This document shows, one piece after another, positions 36,551-46,092 of a stretch of DNA of 64,000 nucleotides. Both the position numbers and the translations under genes were made by a program. Source of the DNA: Lentibacillus siamensis. Its GTDB lineage: Bacteria; Bacillota; Bacilli; Bacillales; Amphibacillaceae. Position 1 is the stretch's first letter. Every line of letters begins with the position of its first letter. The notes below the pieces were generated by a model. It saw only the letters and a list, made by a program, of their open reading frames with translations. It made no database searches and had not been told where the DNA came from. The stretch lies in the NCBI RefSeq assembly GCF_039522605.1, contig NZ_BAAADS010000001.1, forward strand, positions 186,001 to 250,000, given 5' to 3'.

Positions 36551-36980
36551 AAAGCATTTTGGTTAACGAATGAAATGTATCTGCATCGCGTTCATCAAGT
36601 GATTTATCGATAAGACGGCGCAAGTTCAGTTGCTCAAGCTCCCGAATAATGATGGCGGTTTCATTTTTTTGATTAGTTTTTTCTTGAAAATAATACGGCT
36701 GTGCAATCGTATCCAGCTGCAGCAGAAAATCCGGAAGGGAAATTAACTCAGACATAGTCAGGTAAGCAATGTCTTTACCCTTTTGAAAAGCAAATCTTAC
36801 CCCCATATTTTCGACTTTTTGCGTTCTGCGATTTATCCTTATCTCCTTTGCTTCCGTCGGGACAAATTGATAGACTTGCTCATCAATCAGGACGGAAAAA
36901 TACTGATAGGCTAAAATTACGCGAATAAAATCATTATCAGCTTTTATATAATAGGGTTTTAACATCTTTACAGTAACCAC
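36549..36980 (-). CDS. IDEAL-domain protein
   Basis: The GTG at 36980 is preceded by GGGAGGTGGAAAT. The 143-residue soluble protein (VTVKMLKPYYIKADNDFIRV) ends with a C-terminal segment ELEQLNLRRLIDKSLDERDA that matches the short IDEAL domain found in Bacillus proteins such as YpiB and the ComK-region protein family. The N-terminal part is not recognised. Role unknown. It converges with the upstream lipoprotein gene. Confidence 0.7.
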   Translation of the reverse strand: MVTVKMLKPYYIKADNDFIRVILAYQYFSVLIDEQVYQFVPTEAKEIRINRRTQKVENMGVRFAFQKGKDIAYLTMSELISLPDFLLQLDTIAQPYYFQEKTNQKNETAIIIRELEQLNLRRLIDKSLDERDADTFHSLTKML

Positions 36981-37072
36981 ATTTCCACCTCCCAGATATA
37001 ATATACTCGTAATTTTCAGTTAATTAATTTTACTATATACCGAATAAAAAAACAAGTGAAAATTTTGGAAAA

Positions 37073-37106
37073 TAAAAAATCCGCCAACCTTGAAAGATTA
37101 GCGGAT
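37073..37106 (-). terminator. Terminator overlapping the end of the P-loop ATPase gene
   Basis: On the minus strand ATCCGCTAATC and GGTTGGCGGAT form a stem followed by TTTTTTATTTT. The upstream arm includes the last codons of the gene. Confidence 0.85.
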
Positions 37107-38105
37107 GTATTTCTGAAGCACATATTCAGTAGCACCATAAATGTCTTCTTGGTTAAACTTATTTTTTTCCGCCTGTTTAAGTAATTCACCGGATTTTTTT
37201 AAATACTGAACTCCTTCTTTCATACAGGCTTTGTACCGAGTATTCCATTTGTCTATTTCTGACGCGAACTTTTCATCGGTACCTGGAGCAACAAACTCCT
37301 TATATAAATCTACTACCCGCTCGCCTTGACGTTTTGGAAGAAATTCATGCGGGTCCGTACTGTCAAAAATGCAAAAATCCAATTCACGAACTAAGACCAT
37401 GTCTAGGCTATTGGGATCAAAACTGCAGTGATAAACCTCCGTGTCAAAACCATAATCCACACATGTTTTAGCAATTTTTTTCATGAATGTTGACTTTCCT
37501 GTTCCGGCACGGCCTTTAATATAGTCAACATTTTTTATGTCTTCAATCAAATGCGGCACCTCATTAACAACGCCATCAGGGGTATTGGTACCAAAAAGCC
37601 TGTGATACATATGTCCTTTCGTACTATGTTTTGTTACACCCTTTAATAAATTATCAATATATTCATATGCGTATTCGTTGGCATGCTCAAAATCCATTTG
37701 CTCGATATAGATTCCTTCCAACTCATCATGAAATCGTAAACCATTCTGGAAACAGTTATATGCGTTTTGTACAAGGGCAATGTCCGCTTCACCTGTGTTC
37801 TGAACTGATGGATATTGTTTATCCAGTTCTACTACTGTACCGGCGTCTGCAACACTTGCATCAAGTACAGCCAGTGACTTTTCGCGATTAATAATTCCGT
37901 CCAGATATTCATTACCAAGACGACTTAAAAGCAATTCTACGTTGTCTTTTTGATAATGTTCCAATAAGCTATAAATAATTTTGGATTTAAATAACGGGGA
38001 TGAATGTTTCAGCAAAAAGACATTTTCAATTCCATCAACGTTTGTGTCCAGAAAGTTAACCAATCCCTTTGCAGTGTTTCCCGTTACATAATACCGTGTA
38101 GACAT
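37098..38105 (-). CDS. P-loop ATPase (PRK06851-like)
   Basis: The ATG at 38105 (MSTRYYVTGNTAKGLVNFL) follows AGAAGGAAGTGTATGCT; a GTG three codons earlier is possible. The 335-residue protein has an intact Walker A GRAGTGKSTFM near residue 205 and a degenerate P-loop-like TGNTAKG at the start, the two-halved pattern I recall for PRK06851-type ATPases of Bacilli. Later motifs include LDFCIFDSTDPHE. The function is unknown and no partner gene adjoins it. Confidence 0.7.
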   Translation of the reverse strand: MSTRYYVTGNTAKGLVNFLDTNVDGIENVFLLKHSSPLFKSKIIYSLLEHYQKDNVELLLSRLGNEYLDGIINREKSLAVLDASVADAGTVVELDKQYPSVQNTGEADIALVQNAYNCFQNGLRFHDELEGIYIEQMDFEHANEYAYEYIDNLLKGVTKHSTKGHMYHRLFGTNTPDGVVNEVPHLIEDIKNVDYIKGRAGTGKSTFMKKIAKTCVDYGFDTEVYHCSFDPNSLDMVLVRELDFCIFDSTDPHEFLPKRQGERVVDLYKEFVAPGTDEKFASEIDKWNTRYKACMKEGVQYLKKSGELLKQAEKNKFNQEDIYGATEYVLQKYIR

Positions 38106-38254
38106 AGCATACACTTCCTTCTATAAGTATACTTGCTGCCCAATTATGTATATTCGGGATGGGAGATAATTGTGCTTTTTTATACGATTTCTTTAAATGA
38201 TCTGAAAGTACTCAAAAACCGCCACCCACCCGGCAGCGATTTTCTCAACTTGTA

Positions 38255-39031
38255 TTAATATTGGCCCAGCAACCCCTTTTTCATTGCGTGCCTTTCACAG
38301 GCAATGTAAACTGCTACACCGATAATACCGTAGACGATGGCATTTCCGACTAACCAGGCGTAATCGCCGATGGTAAAGTCCGCCAACGTGTAGCCTTTAA
38401 TCATAACCATCCGTGTCATATCGACTCCTTTCACAAATGGTGCAACAACCAGGTATGGTGCAACGGATAATGGCATAAATGTCAAACCGGCTACGATAAA
38501 TTGCAGGATTTGCAAAAAGGCGTTGATTTGTTTAAAAATAAGTGCCATCCCTGCCACTACAAAACTTGTTCCGATCATGCTGGCAAGCGTCAACACAAGA
38601 ATCGGCAAAATAGCCAATGGGTTCAGGTTCAACCATTCACCTGCAGTTGCCATCGATAAGAACAATAGAAAAATAACAAGAACAAAATGGTTAAAGACCG
38701 ATCCAAACAGTCTTGCCAATAAGATTTTCCACGGTTTGACAGGCGACATGAATAATTGTTCCAGCGTTCCTTTCATTGCTTCATCCGAAATCGTCCAGCC
38801 GATTGACTGCAGTGTCATCATGCCCAGATACCAAAAAATATAGTTTACAATAATATATTGTGTATTCGTACTTGCCTGGGCGGGATCCCCAATCACCTGA
38901 ATCCCGAACATCATCCCCACAAAAATAATATAAAATGTCAGCAGCAAACTGATGGTGTTGGCTTTATATCGCTTCAGTTCAATATATTCCAGCATCGTAT
39001 TGACACGTAATACGTTCCAAAAAGTTGTCAT
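38255..39031 (-). CDS. ABC-2-type transporter permease
   Basis: This 258-residue membrane protein has six hydrophobic segments and a conserved cytosolic stretch between helices (SDEAMKGTLEQLFMSPVKPW), typical of ABC-2 permeases. Its ATG overlaps the stop of the ATPase gene by four bases, so the pair forms one exporter. The substrate is unknown; drugs or lipids are typical for this class. Confidence 0.85.
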   Translation of the reverse strand: MTTFWNVLRVNTMLEYIELKRYKANTISLLLTFYIIFVGMMFGIQVIGDPAQASTNTQYIIVNYIFWYLGMMTLQSIGWTISDEAMKGTLEQLFMSPVKPWKILLARLFGSVFNHFVLVIFLLFLSMATAGEWLNLNPLAILPILVLTLASMIGTSFVVAGMALIFKQINAFLQILQFIVAGLTFMPLSVAPYLVVAPFVKGVDMTRMVMIKGYTLADFTIGDYAWLVGNAIVYGIIGVAVYIACERHAMKKGLLGQY

Positions 39032-39981
39032 GATGCGACCTCCTCTTTGACAAGTTTCATAAACACCTGCTCAAAATTAATTTCCGTGCGATTAATCGAT
39101 TCAATGGACGTTTTATTCTTACTCAAAATATCCATCAGACTGTATATTTCGGATTCCTGCTCAAAACTCACTTCCAATTTCGCTCCATCAAGCGTATGTA
39201 TTGGAAACTGCATACTTAGCAATTCCAGCTGCTCATCGGTCAGATCATCTTTTAAATGAACCTGATATGCGCTCGTCTCAAACAGCCGGAGCAATTGATC
39301 GACACGCTCGTCGGCAATCACCCGTCCCGCATTAATAATGACCGTGCGTTCGCATAAATCCTGTACAACCGGCATGTCGTGGGTACTGATAATAATTGTT
39401 TTTCCCTGATCACTCGCAATTTTCCGCAGTAATCCTCTGACTTCATAACCGGTTTCCACATCAAGTCCCAATGTTGGTTCATCCAGCAAAATCACATCTG
39501 TATCGGCAAGCATTGCTACACATATTGCCAGCTTTTGCTGCATGCCACGGGATAAATTATTAACCAGTTCATACTTTTTGGATTGCAGCTGGAAAAGTGT
39601 CAGCAGTTCTTCAACGCGCGTCTTGATTTCCTTTTTGGGAATACCCCGGTTACCGGCAAAATACTGAAGATTCTCCAGGACTGTCATGCGCCAGTAGAGA
39701 TTCCGGTTTCCTTCCAGTACGGCACTGATATGCCGTAGTGCCTTATTACGGTCTTTGATGCTGTCAAATCCATTAATTGTAACTGACCCTTCATCCGGGA
39801 CAAGGAGCCCGCAAATCATTTTAATCGTTGTCGTCTTCCCTGCTCCGTTTGGTCCGAGCAGGCCGACAATCTCCCCTTTTCCAACGCCAAATGAGACACC
39901 TTTTACAGCGACAAATTCTTCGCTGGACTTTCGTTTTTTATACTTTTTACCAATAGTGTCAATTTTAATAATCTCTTCCAT
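39028..39981 (-). CDS. ABC transporter ATP-binding protein
   Basis: This 317-residue DrrA/CcmA-type ATPase has Walker A LGPNGAGKTTT near 42-51, signature LSRGMQQKLAI and Walker B VILLDEPTLGLDVE, plus a C-terminal extension of about 80 residues common in exporter ATPases. It is translationally coupled to the downstream permease. Promoter is in the gap 39982-40108. Confidence 0.92.
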   Translation of the reverse strand: MEEIIKIDTIGKKYKKRKSSEEFVAVKGVSFGVGKGEIVGLLGPNGAGKTTTIKMICGLLVPDEGSVTINGFDSIKDRNKALRHISAVLEGNRNLYWRMTVLENLQYFAGNRGIPKKEIKTRVEELLTLFQLQSKKYELVNNLSRGMQQKLAICVAMLADTDVILLDEPTLGLDVETGYEVRGLLRKIASDQGKTIIISTHDMPVVQDLCERTVIINAGRVIADERVDQLLRLFETSAYQVHLKDDLTDEQLELLSMQFPIHTLDGAKLEVSFEQESEIYSLMDILSKNKTSIESINRTEINFEQVFMKLVKEEVAS

Positions 39982-40108
39982 TTTTCATACTCCCTCCGTT
40001 CTTTCTTGCTTTCATTATAAAGACTTATCAGAATAATACATCAGTCAATTGATGTTTTTTCTCTCCGTCCCGAGACTGATGACCATCTAATACCATTTTC
40101 CAAACACT

Positions 40109-40145
40109 AAAAAAGCCATGCAGACTGTCACATCTGCATGGCTTT
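40109..40145 (-). terminator. Terminator after the DUF779 gene
   Basis: On the minus strand AAAGCCATGCAGA, TGTGACAG and TCTGCATGGCTTT form a strong stem followed by TTTAG, just past the stop codon. Confidence 0.85.
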
Positions 40146-40152
40146 CGTTTTT

Positions 40153-40506
40153 CTATACTAATTCCGCACGTTCTTTCTCGGTAAACACCCTGGATCTGGT
40201 CAGGAACCGTTTGCCCTCGGGTCCTTCCAGCGAAAACATCCCGCCACGCCCATCAACTGCATCAATGATCAGCTGGGTATGTTTCCAGTATTCGTATTGA
40301 TCTTTGGACATATAGAAAGGTGTTTCGCCGATTTCTCCCAGAAGCACATCTGATTCGCCAACACGAAATTCACCTCGCGGATAACACATTGGTGAGCTGC
40401 CGTCACAGCAACCGCCTGACTGATGGAACATGAGCGGTCCGTGTGTTTCAATTAACGTGTCGATTAACCCTAGTGCTTCATCTGTCGCTGTAACACGTTC
40501 AACCAT
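40153..40506 (-). CDS. DUF779 protein paired with aldehyde dehydrogenase
   Basis: This 117-residue protein has a Cys-rich core (HQSGGCCDGSSPMCYPRGEF) conserved in DUF779, followed by VGESDVLLGEI and YWKHTQLIIDAVDGRGGMFS. Metal or cofactor binding is plausible from the cysteines but unproven. It is 64 bases downstream of an aldehyde dehydrogenase, a pairing seen in other bacteria, so it may assist that enzyme. Confidence 0.85.
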   Translation of the reverse strand: MVERVTATDEALGLIDTLIETHGPLMFHQSGGCCDGSSPMCYPRGEFRVGESDVLLGEIGETPFYMSKDQYEYWKHTQLIIDAVDGRGGMFSLEGPEGKRFLTRSRVFTEKERAELV

Positions 40507-40570
40507 TATTCACACCCTTTCTATTTGTTTTTTTACAGTATATGCAGCGCTGCGTAGTCAAATTCCGGTA

Positions 40571-42091
40571 TTAAAAGAATCCGGCAACATCTTCACTGTA
40601 GCTGATCAGCAGGTTTTTCGTCTGTTGATAATGATCAAGCATCATGAGGTGATTCTCGCGGCCGATTCCAGACTTTTTGTAGCCGCCGAATGCAGCGTGT
40701 GCAGGGTATTGATGGTAACAGTTTGTCCAAACACGTCCCGCTTCAATACCACGGCCGAACCGATATGCGGTATTAATGTTCCGGGTCCACACACCTGCGC
40801 CAAGTCCGTATAACGTATCATTGGCAATTTCCATTGCTTCATCATCATCCTTGAACGTTGTAACCGACAATACCGGGCCAAAAATTTCTTCCTGGAAGAC
40901 ACGCATTTTGTTGTCACCTTTAAAAATGGTTGGTTCAATATAGTAACCATCGGCCATCTCGCCATCAAGCTTATTTACGTTACCGCCGGCAAGTACTTCA
41001 GCACCTTCCTGCTTCCCGATATCCAGGTATGATTTGATTTTTTCCATCTGTTCCATCGATGCCTGCGCACCCATCATGGTCTCAGTATCAAGCGGATGAC
41101 CGATTTTAATCTGGTTCACCCGTTCGATGGCCCGCTCCATGAACTTATCATAGATGGATTCATGAACCAGCGCTCTGGAAGGACAGGTACATACTTCTCC
41201 CTGATTAAGCGCAAACATAACCAAACCCTCAATCGTTTTATCCAGAAATCCATCATCCTGGTCCATGACATCCGGGAAGAAAATATTCGGCGATTTACCG
41301 CCAAGCTCCAATGTTACTGGTATGATGTTTTCTGATGCGTACTGCATAATCAACCGGCCCGTTGTCGTTTCACCTGTAAAGGCAATTTTGGAAATACCAC
41401 TGTTTGATGCCAGTGGTTTCCCGGCTTCAACACCAAACCCGTTAACAATGTTCAGCACACCTTTTGGCAATAGGTCTTTAATCAGATCAAGTAAAACGTG
41501 AATGGATGCCGGTGTCTGTTCGGCCGGCTTCAACACGACACAGTTACCGGTGGCAAGCGCCGGTGCCAGTTTCCATGTTGCCATCAAAATTGGAAAGTTC
41601 CATGGTATAATTTGCCCGACAACCCCGAGCGGCTCATGAAAATGATAGGCTACCGTATCATTGTCAATCTGACTGACACCGCCTTCCTGCGCACGGATTG
41701 CTCCGGCGAAGTAGCGAAAATGATCAACCGCAAGCGGAATATCCGCATTCAAACATTCCCGGACCGCTTTTCCATTATCCCACGTTTCAGCGACAGCAAG
41801 TGTTTCCAGGTTCTCCTCCATGCGGTCCGCAATCTTATTTAAAATGTTTGCTCGTTCTGCAACGGAAGTTTTTCCCCATGCTTCCTTTGCAGCATGTCCC
41901 GCTTCGACTGCTGCTTCCACATCTTCCTTTGTCGACCTAGCCAATTCACAAAAAACTTTCCCTGTCACCGGACTTACATTTTCAAAATACTTACCATTTG
42001 CCGGCGGACGATATTCGCCGCCAATAAAATTGTCATATCGTTCCTGAAACGACACCTTAGACCCTTCTGTATTGGGATTTGCATACCTCAT
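40571..42091 (-). CDS. NAD-dependent aldehyde dehydrogenase
   Basis: This 506-residue aldehyde dehydrogenase has the catalytic Cys in QGEVCTCPSRA, the catalytic Glu in LELGGKSPNIF, the glycine motif FTGETTTGR and the ALDH C-terminal GGYKKSGIGRE. It oxidises aldehydes to carboxylic acids in the cytosol. It closely resembles the AldB/ExaC type that travels with a DUF779 gene, as here. Physiological substrate (acetaldehyde or others) is not shown. Confidence 0.93.
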   Translation of the reverse strand: MRYANPNTEGSKVSFQERYDNFIGGEYRPPANGKYFENVSPVTGKVFCELARSTKEDVEAAVEAGHAAKEAWGKTSVAERANILNKIADRMEENLETLAVAETWDNGKAVRECLNADIPLAVDHFRYFAGAIRAQEGGVSQIDNDTVAYHFHEPLGVVGQIIPWNFPILMATWKLAPALATGNCVVLKPAEQTPASIHVLLDLIKDLLPKGVLNIVNGFGVEAGKPLASNSGISKIAFTGETTTGRLIMQYASENIIPVTLELGGKSPNIFFPDVMDQDDGFLDKTIEGLVMFALNQGEVCTCPSRALVHESIYDKFMERAIERVNQIKIGHPLDTETMMGAQASMEQMEKIKSYLDIGKQEGAEVLAGGNVNKLDGEMADGYYIEPTIFKGDNKMRVFQEEIFGPVLSVTTFKDDDEAMEIANDTLYGLGAGVWTRNINTAYRFGRGIEAGRVWTNCYHQYPAHAAFGGYKKSGIGRENHLMMLDHYQQTKNLLISYSEDVAGFF

Positions 42092-42446
42092 TCAACCATT
42101 CCTCCTCTATTTAATCTGCAATCGCTTACAAATAATCTGATGAAGAAATCTAGTTTGATAATCTATTTTAAATTATAGCAGTTTATTTAATATTATGATA
42201 ACAATTTGATTTTAAAAAAATTCGACAAGTGTCACTGCAGACACCTGTCGAATTTCATCAAAAAACAGTGCTTCATAAAATGGAGGACGGTTTTTTCGGA
42301 AGCTGAAGTTCATCCTATAGGAAAAGGCGCCGGTTCCAGCGCCAATACCAATAGGATATAATAATAAAAAGATGCCGATTAGACATCTCCGCGTTATAAT
42401 ATAAAAAAATTACCTGTTTTGCTTCAGCTTCCTTCTATACCATTAA
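42092..42446. other. Intergenic region with three hairpins
   Basis: Three hairpins lie here. At 42220-42253 ATTCGACA and TGTCGAAT flank GTGT-rich arms. At 42312-42357 two stems are nested: ATCCTAT/ATAGGAT outside and GGCGC/GCGCC inside. At 42366-42387 a minus-strand stem AGATGTC/GGCATCT runs into TTTTT and probably terminates the YdjO-like gene. The first two are unassigned. Confidence 0.6.
42366..42387 (-). terminator. Terminator of the YdjO-like gene
   Basis: On the minus strand AGATGTC, TAATC, GGCATCT is followed by TTTTTATTATT, about 60 bases past the stop. Confidence 0.65.
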
Positions 42447-42629
42447 TTACTTCAATTCGGGAAGTACGCGCACTTCCTGTTGCATTGAAGATTTACAGAG
42501 CGGGCATACTGGTTCTTCCTCAAAACTGTATGACTCTCGCATCCAACCTGAACAGTCTTCACTTGTACAAGACCATACATTGGTTTCAACTTCCTTCACT
42601 GGCTCTTTTGGCCCGCGGGAAAATGACAT
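42447..42629 (-). CDS. ydjO: YdjO-like cold-inducible zinc-ribbon protein
   Basis: The ATG at 42629 (MSFSRGPKEPVKEVETNVWS) has AAAGGGG eight bases upstream, better than the start at 42683. The 60-residue protein carries paired cysteines CTSEDCSGWMRES and CPLCKSSMQQE, a small zinc ribbon, and matches YdjO of B. subtilis. That protein is cold-inducible, and its role is unknown. Confidence 0.85.
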   Translation of the reverse strand: MSFSRGPKEPVKEVETNVWSCTSEDCSGWMRESYSFEEEPVCPLCKSSMQQEVRVLPELK

Positions 42630-42742
42630 AACAGCAACCCCTTTCATGGTACTGTTTTCATTATACTCCTTTCCTGAACACAAAGAAAGGAAACACCATT
42701 TATTCGTTCATAGTAGACAAAGAAAGGCAATTTTATACATTA

Positions 42743-43483
42743 TCAGTCCCGATCCAGTGTGAACTTTTGGATTGCTTTGGCAACCCCGTCCCGGTCATTT
42801 GTATCGGTCACATAATCAGCCACGTTCCGGATTGCTTCCTGGGCATTTCCCATCGCAACACCCAGTCCTGCCTGCTGGATCATTTTAATGTCATTCAAGC
42901 TGTCACCAATCGCCAACACATTATTCATCGTAATATCGAGTTTCTCACAAACTTTCTTCAATGCACTCGCCTTATTGACCCCTTTTGGATTCACCTCAAT
43001 ATTGGTAGGCAATGAGTTGGTCAATTCCAATTCATCATAATACGAAAGTTCTTTTATAATATGGTCAAGTTTCACTGTGTCGAGCGAGTCGCAGCCATAT
43101 TTCAGCCATTCATAATCATAAAAATTTTCAGGTCTTTCTCCGCGCCACACTTTCTCAGTAGAAATCATCCAGCTGTTAACGTTCTTCTGCTCCCCAAGTT
43201 CATACATCAGCTGTACCATTTTGGGATCAAGCAAATGTTGTTCGAGCAATTCCTCATTTACCGTCCAGATTTCGCCGCCATTTGCAGTAATCAGGTATGA
43301 CGGCAATTCAAGTTGTTTTGCAAACGGAAGACATGTTTGCAACCAGCGCCCGGTACTCAGTACTACATGGACATTCGTCTCCAGTGCATTTTTTATCACG
43401 TCGCGTGTGAAATCCGAAATTTCATCGTTACTGGTTAATAAAGTTCCATCCATATCAAGTGCTATTAATTTTATTTTATCCAT
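42743..43483 (-). CDS. Cof-type HAD-superfamily phosphatase
   Basis: This 246-residue protein has HAD motif I LDMDGTLLTSND at 8-19, motif II LSTGR, a C2 cap and motifs III/IV (KGVNKASAL, AIGDSLNDIKM). Cof-type HADs dephosphorylate sugar phosphates or FMN; the substrate is undetermined. The start directly follows the stop of a 41-residue upstream frame (TAAATG). Confidence 0.9.
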   Translation of the reverse strand: MDKIKLIALDMDGTLLTSNDEISDFTRDVIKNALETNVHVVLSTGRWLQTCLPFAKQLELPSYLITANGGEIWTVNEELLEQHLLDPKMVQLMYELGEQKNVNSWMISTEKVWRGERPENFYDYEWLKYGCDSLDTVKLDHIIKELSYYDELELTNSLPTNIEVNPKGVNKASALKKVCEKLDITMNNVLAIGDSLNDIKMIQQAGLGVAMGNAQEAIRNVADYVTDTNDRDGVAKAIQKFTLDRD

Positions 43484-43609
43484 TTATACGCTCCTCGTCT
43501 TCTCTATTCCTTTATCCTGCAAACCGCCAGCCAGCAAAATAATCGGCAGAAATTCCCACAGCTGATAAATCCGTTGGGCATTCTCATCATTTCGTTTATT
43601 CTCACTCAT
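43484..43609 (-). CDS. Possible 41-residue protein coupled to the HAD gene
   Basis: The frame starts ATG at 43609 (MSENKRNDENAQRIYQLWEF, then LPIILLAGGL) and ends TAA joined to the HAD ATG. It has a hydrophobic middle (LPIILLAGGL). The ribosome site is weak (GAGCTGA). The HAD ribosome site (GAGGAGC) lies within its last codons, which supports coupling. I do not recognise it. Confidence 0.4.
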   Translation of the reverse strand: MSENKRNDENAQRIYQLWEFLPIILLAGGLQDKGIEKTRSV

Positions 43610-43645
43610 TCAGCTCATTTTAGTATATTTCGGGTACCTAATCAA

Positions 43646-44143
43646 TTAGTCTGTTCTGTTCATTTTAACGATAAATAAAATCATTGTGATTAACGGAACG
43701 AAAACAGTAAACAATATGAAAACCACACCTATTGTTGTGCCCCCATGCGCTGCCTGAATGGTGGACCACGTTGCATACGAGAGGATAAGGACAATTTCAA
43801 AATTAAAAACGGCCATCATCGTTCTTGCCAGCGAATAGATTCGTGGGGCATTCTCATCCGTTATCTTAACAGGAAGATTAAAAATATGCGGAGCTTTCGT
43901 CAGGAAATAGAGCAGGATGAAGGATAGTGCCGTGATTGTCGGCAAAATAAAAATGGTAGTTCTGCTGCCCCATCCGTCCGCTTCCCCTTGGGCATTAAAG
44001 TGTGTGGGAATTCGATCCGGCAAACTGTCATACTGGGTAATCGTATATACAATCGTTGTGATGATAACAGCAAAGGACAGGAAATTGAACAGCTTCTCCC
44101 ACCCTGTAGCAGGTACTTTTACCTTTGGATTGGTCAAATTCAT
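43646..44143 (-). CDS. DUF1648-domain membrane protein
   Basis: This 165-residue protein has four hydrophobic segments and the DUF1648 motif YDSLPDRIPTHFNAQGEADG, seen in SdpI-like and other small membrane proteins. SdpI is an immunity and signalling protein, but only this N-terminal motif is shared here. No toxin gene of the Sdp type adjoins it. Function unknown. Confidence 0.8.
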   Translation of the reverse strand: MNLTNPKVKVPATGWEKLFNFLSFAVIITTIVYTITQYDSLPDRIPTHFNAQGEADGWGSRTTIFILPTITALSFILLYFLTKAPHIFNLPVKITDENAPRIYSLARTMMAVFNFEIVLILSYATWSTIQAAHGGTTIGVVFILFTVFVPLITMILFIVKMNRTD

Positions 44144-44438
44144 CGAAATTCTCCCCCACTTTTCTCAGTGAATTGTCATGTCTCCGGGAACTCCCGTAAT
44201 ATTTGATAAAGAGATAGCCTTGTTTGTCTGCTGCACAACGATCAAGGTGATTTATTTTGCGAAGCCTTAATACCTGCAACCGAGCACCATCCATCAATAT
44301 TTCATCAGCATTGGAGCCTTCCAAAGTTCAACTGGAATTTTTGTTACCAAAATGATAGCATACTATATTATGATAAAATAAGAAAGCGCATGCAGAATTT
44401 GCTTTCATCATTTTTTCAAAAACAGGGAGGTATTTAAA

Positions 44439-46088
44439 ATGATAGCAGCCACATGGGACTGGCTATGGGATAAACATGACCAGGCAAAAGATCTGATCCG
44501 CTTTTTTGTTAAACCAAATGAATCAAAAATCAGTTCAGCTGCAAATAATGAAGCAAGCAACTCTGCCAATAACAACGGCGGTGGCAATAACCGGTCATAT
44601 AAACCGGCACAACTGACAGGACTCTTCTTGGGTCCGGCACTTTTCATACTTACTTTACTTTTTTTTCAGCCTGAAGGACTCAGCGATTCTGCCCAGGCAA
44701 TTTTAGCCAGTACAATCTGGATTGCTGTCTGGTGGATAACAGAAGCATTGCCAATTCCAGTTACGTCATTGCTGCCGATTATCCTCTTTCCGCTCACAGG
44801 TGGTTTGGATATAGGCGCTACCACATCATCCTATGGTGATGATACAATCTTTTTATTCATGGGCGGCTTTATGATTGCCCTTGCCATGGAAAAGTGGAAT
44901 CTGCACAAGCGGATCGCGCTGACCATCATTTCGATTATCGGCACCAATACAGAACGGATTATTCTTGGGTTTATGGTCGCAACCGGATTTTTATCCATGT
45001 GGATTTCCAATACCGCAACAGCCATGATGATGGTACCAATCGGTTTGGCAATTATTTATCAAGTTTCTGAGGCGCTGAAAGACGATGATTCGATTGATAC
45101 ATCGAAGGAAAATTTCGGATTTGGCAAAGCACTGATGCTCAGCATTGCTTACTCTGCCTCACTCGGCGGGATTGCGACCCTGATCGGGACACCGCCAAAT
45201 ACCGTTCTGGCAGGTGCCATCAGCAACATCTACGGAATCGAACTTTCATTTGCAAAGTGGATGATGTTTGGTGTACCGATTGCCTGGGTGTTCATATTCA
45301 TTGCTTGGTTTTATCTTGTGAAAATTGCTCATCCGATGAAATTGAAGCAACTGCCCGGCGGACGGGAAGTTATCCAATCTGAGAAAGAAAAACTAGGCAG
45401 ACCCTCTTTTGAAGAAAAGACAGTTTTTGTCATTTTTGTCGCGGCAGCACTTGCCTGGATTACCCGATCATTTATTTTAGTTGAATACGTCAATCCTAAT
45501 ATCAACGATGCGATTATTGCCATGACCGCCTCCATTATTTTGTTTGCGATTCCAGCAAAAAACAAGCAGGGAGATCATCTCTTAGATTGGGATACAGCGG
45601 TCAAACTTCCATGGGGTATTCTATTGCTGTTTGGCGGTGGTTTAGCCATTGCTGCAGGCTTTAAGGATTCCGGTCTTTCCGAATGGATGGGGCAGCAGCT
45701 CAGTGTACTGGAAGGCATCAATATCTTTATTATTCTGCTTGCTGTTTCAGCACTGGTTATTTTCCTGACCGAAATTACGTCCAATACAGCAACAGCTTCA
45801 ATGATGTATCCCATTATGGCCTCGCTGGCCGCAGCACTTGGCGTTCACCCGTTTGCCGTCATGATTGCCGCCGGGGTTGCAGCATCATGTGCTTTCATGC
45901 TGCCGGTTGCCACCCCGCCAAATGCGGTCGTTTTCGGCTCAGGCTATTTGCGGATTCCCGATATGGCCAAAGCAGGTTTTGCCCTGAACATAATTGGTAT
46001 TATACTGGTTTCGGTTGCCGTCTATTTCCTTCTTCCCATCGTTTGGGGATTAGATTTGACCGAGGTACCAAAAATGCTTAAAAAATAG
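44439..46088 (+). CDS. DASS-family sodium:dicarboxylate/anion symporter
   Basis: The ATG follows CAGGGAGGTATTTAAA. The 549-residue protein has a hydrophilic Asn-rich N-terminus (to about 60) and about 12 membrane helices. The DASS double motif is visible: SNTATAMMMVP and SNTATASMMYP, with the conserved Pro-rich GTPPNTVLAG and ATPPNAVVFGSG. It should import dicarboxylates such as succinate or malate using sodium. A dispersed repeat follows the stop codon. Confidence 0.9.
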   Translation: MIAATWDWLWDKHDQAKDLIRFFVKPNESKISSAANNEASNSANNNGGGNNRSYKPAQLTGLFLGPALFILTLLFFQPEGLSDSAQAILASTIWIAVWWITEALPIPVTSLLPIILFPLTGGLDIGATTSSYGDDTIFLFMGGFMIALAMEKWNLHKRIALTIISIIGTNTERIILGFMVATGFLSMWISNTATAMMMVPIGLAIIYQVSEALKDDDSIDTSKENFGFGKALMLSIAYSASLGGIATLIGTPPNTVLAGAISNIYGIELSFAKWMMFGVPIAWVFIFIAWFYLVKIAHPMKLKQLPGGREVIQSEKEKLGRPSFEEKTVFVIFVAAALAWITRSFILVEYVNPNINDAIIAMTASIILFAIPAKNKQGDHLLDWDTAVKLPWGILLLFGGGLAIAAGFKDSGLSEWMGQQLSVLEGINIFIILLAVSALVIFLTEITSNTATASMMYPIMASLAAALGVHPFAVMIAAGVAASCAFMLPVATPPNAVVFGSGYLRIPDMAKAGFALNIIGIILVSVAVYFLLPIVWGLDLTEVPKMLKK

Positions 46089-46092
46089 AAAC

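Noticed and set aside
43646..44143. DUF1648 protein as immunity protein of a cannibalism-type toxin
   Set aside because: No SdpC-like toxin or SdpR-like regulator lies nearby; only the short DUF1648 motif is shared.
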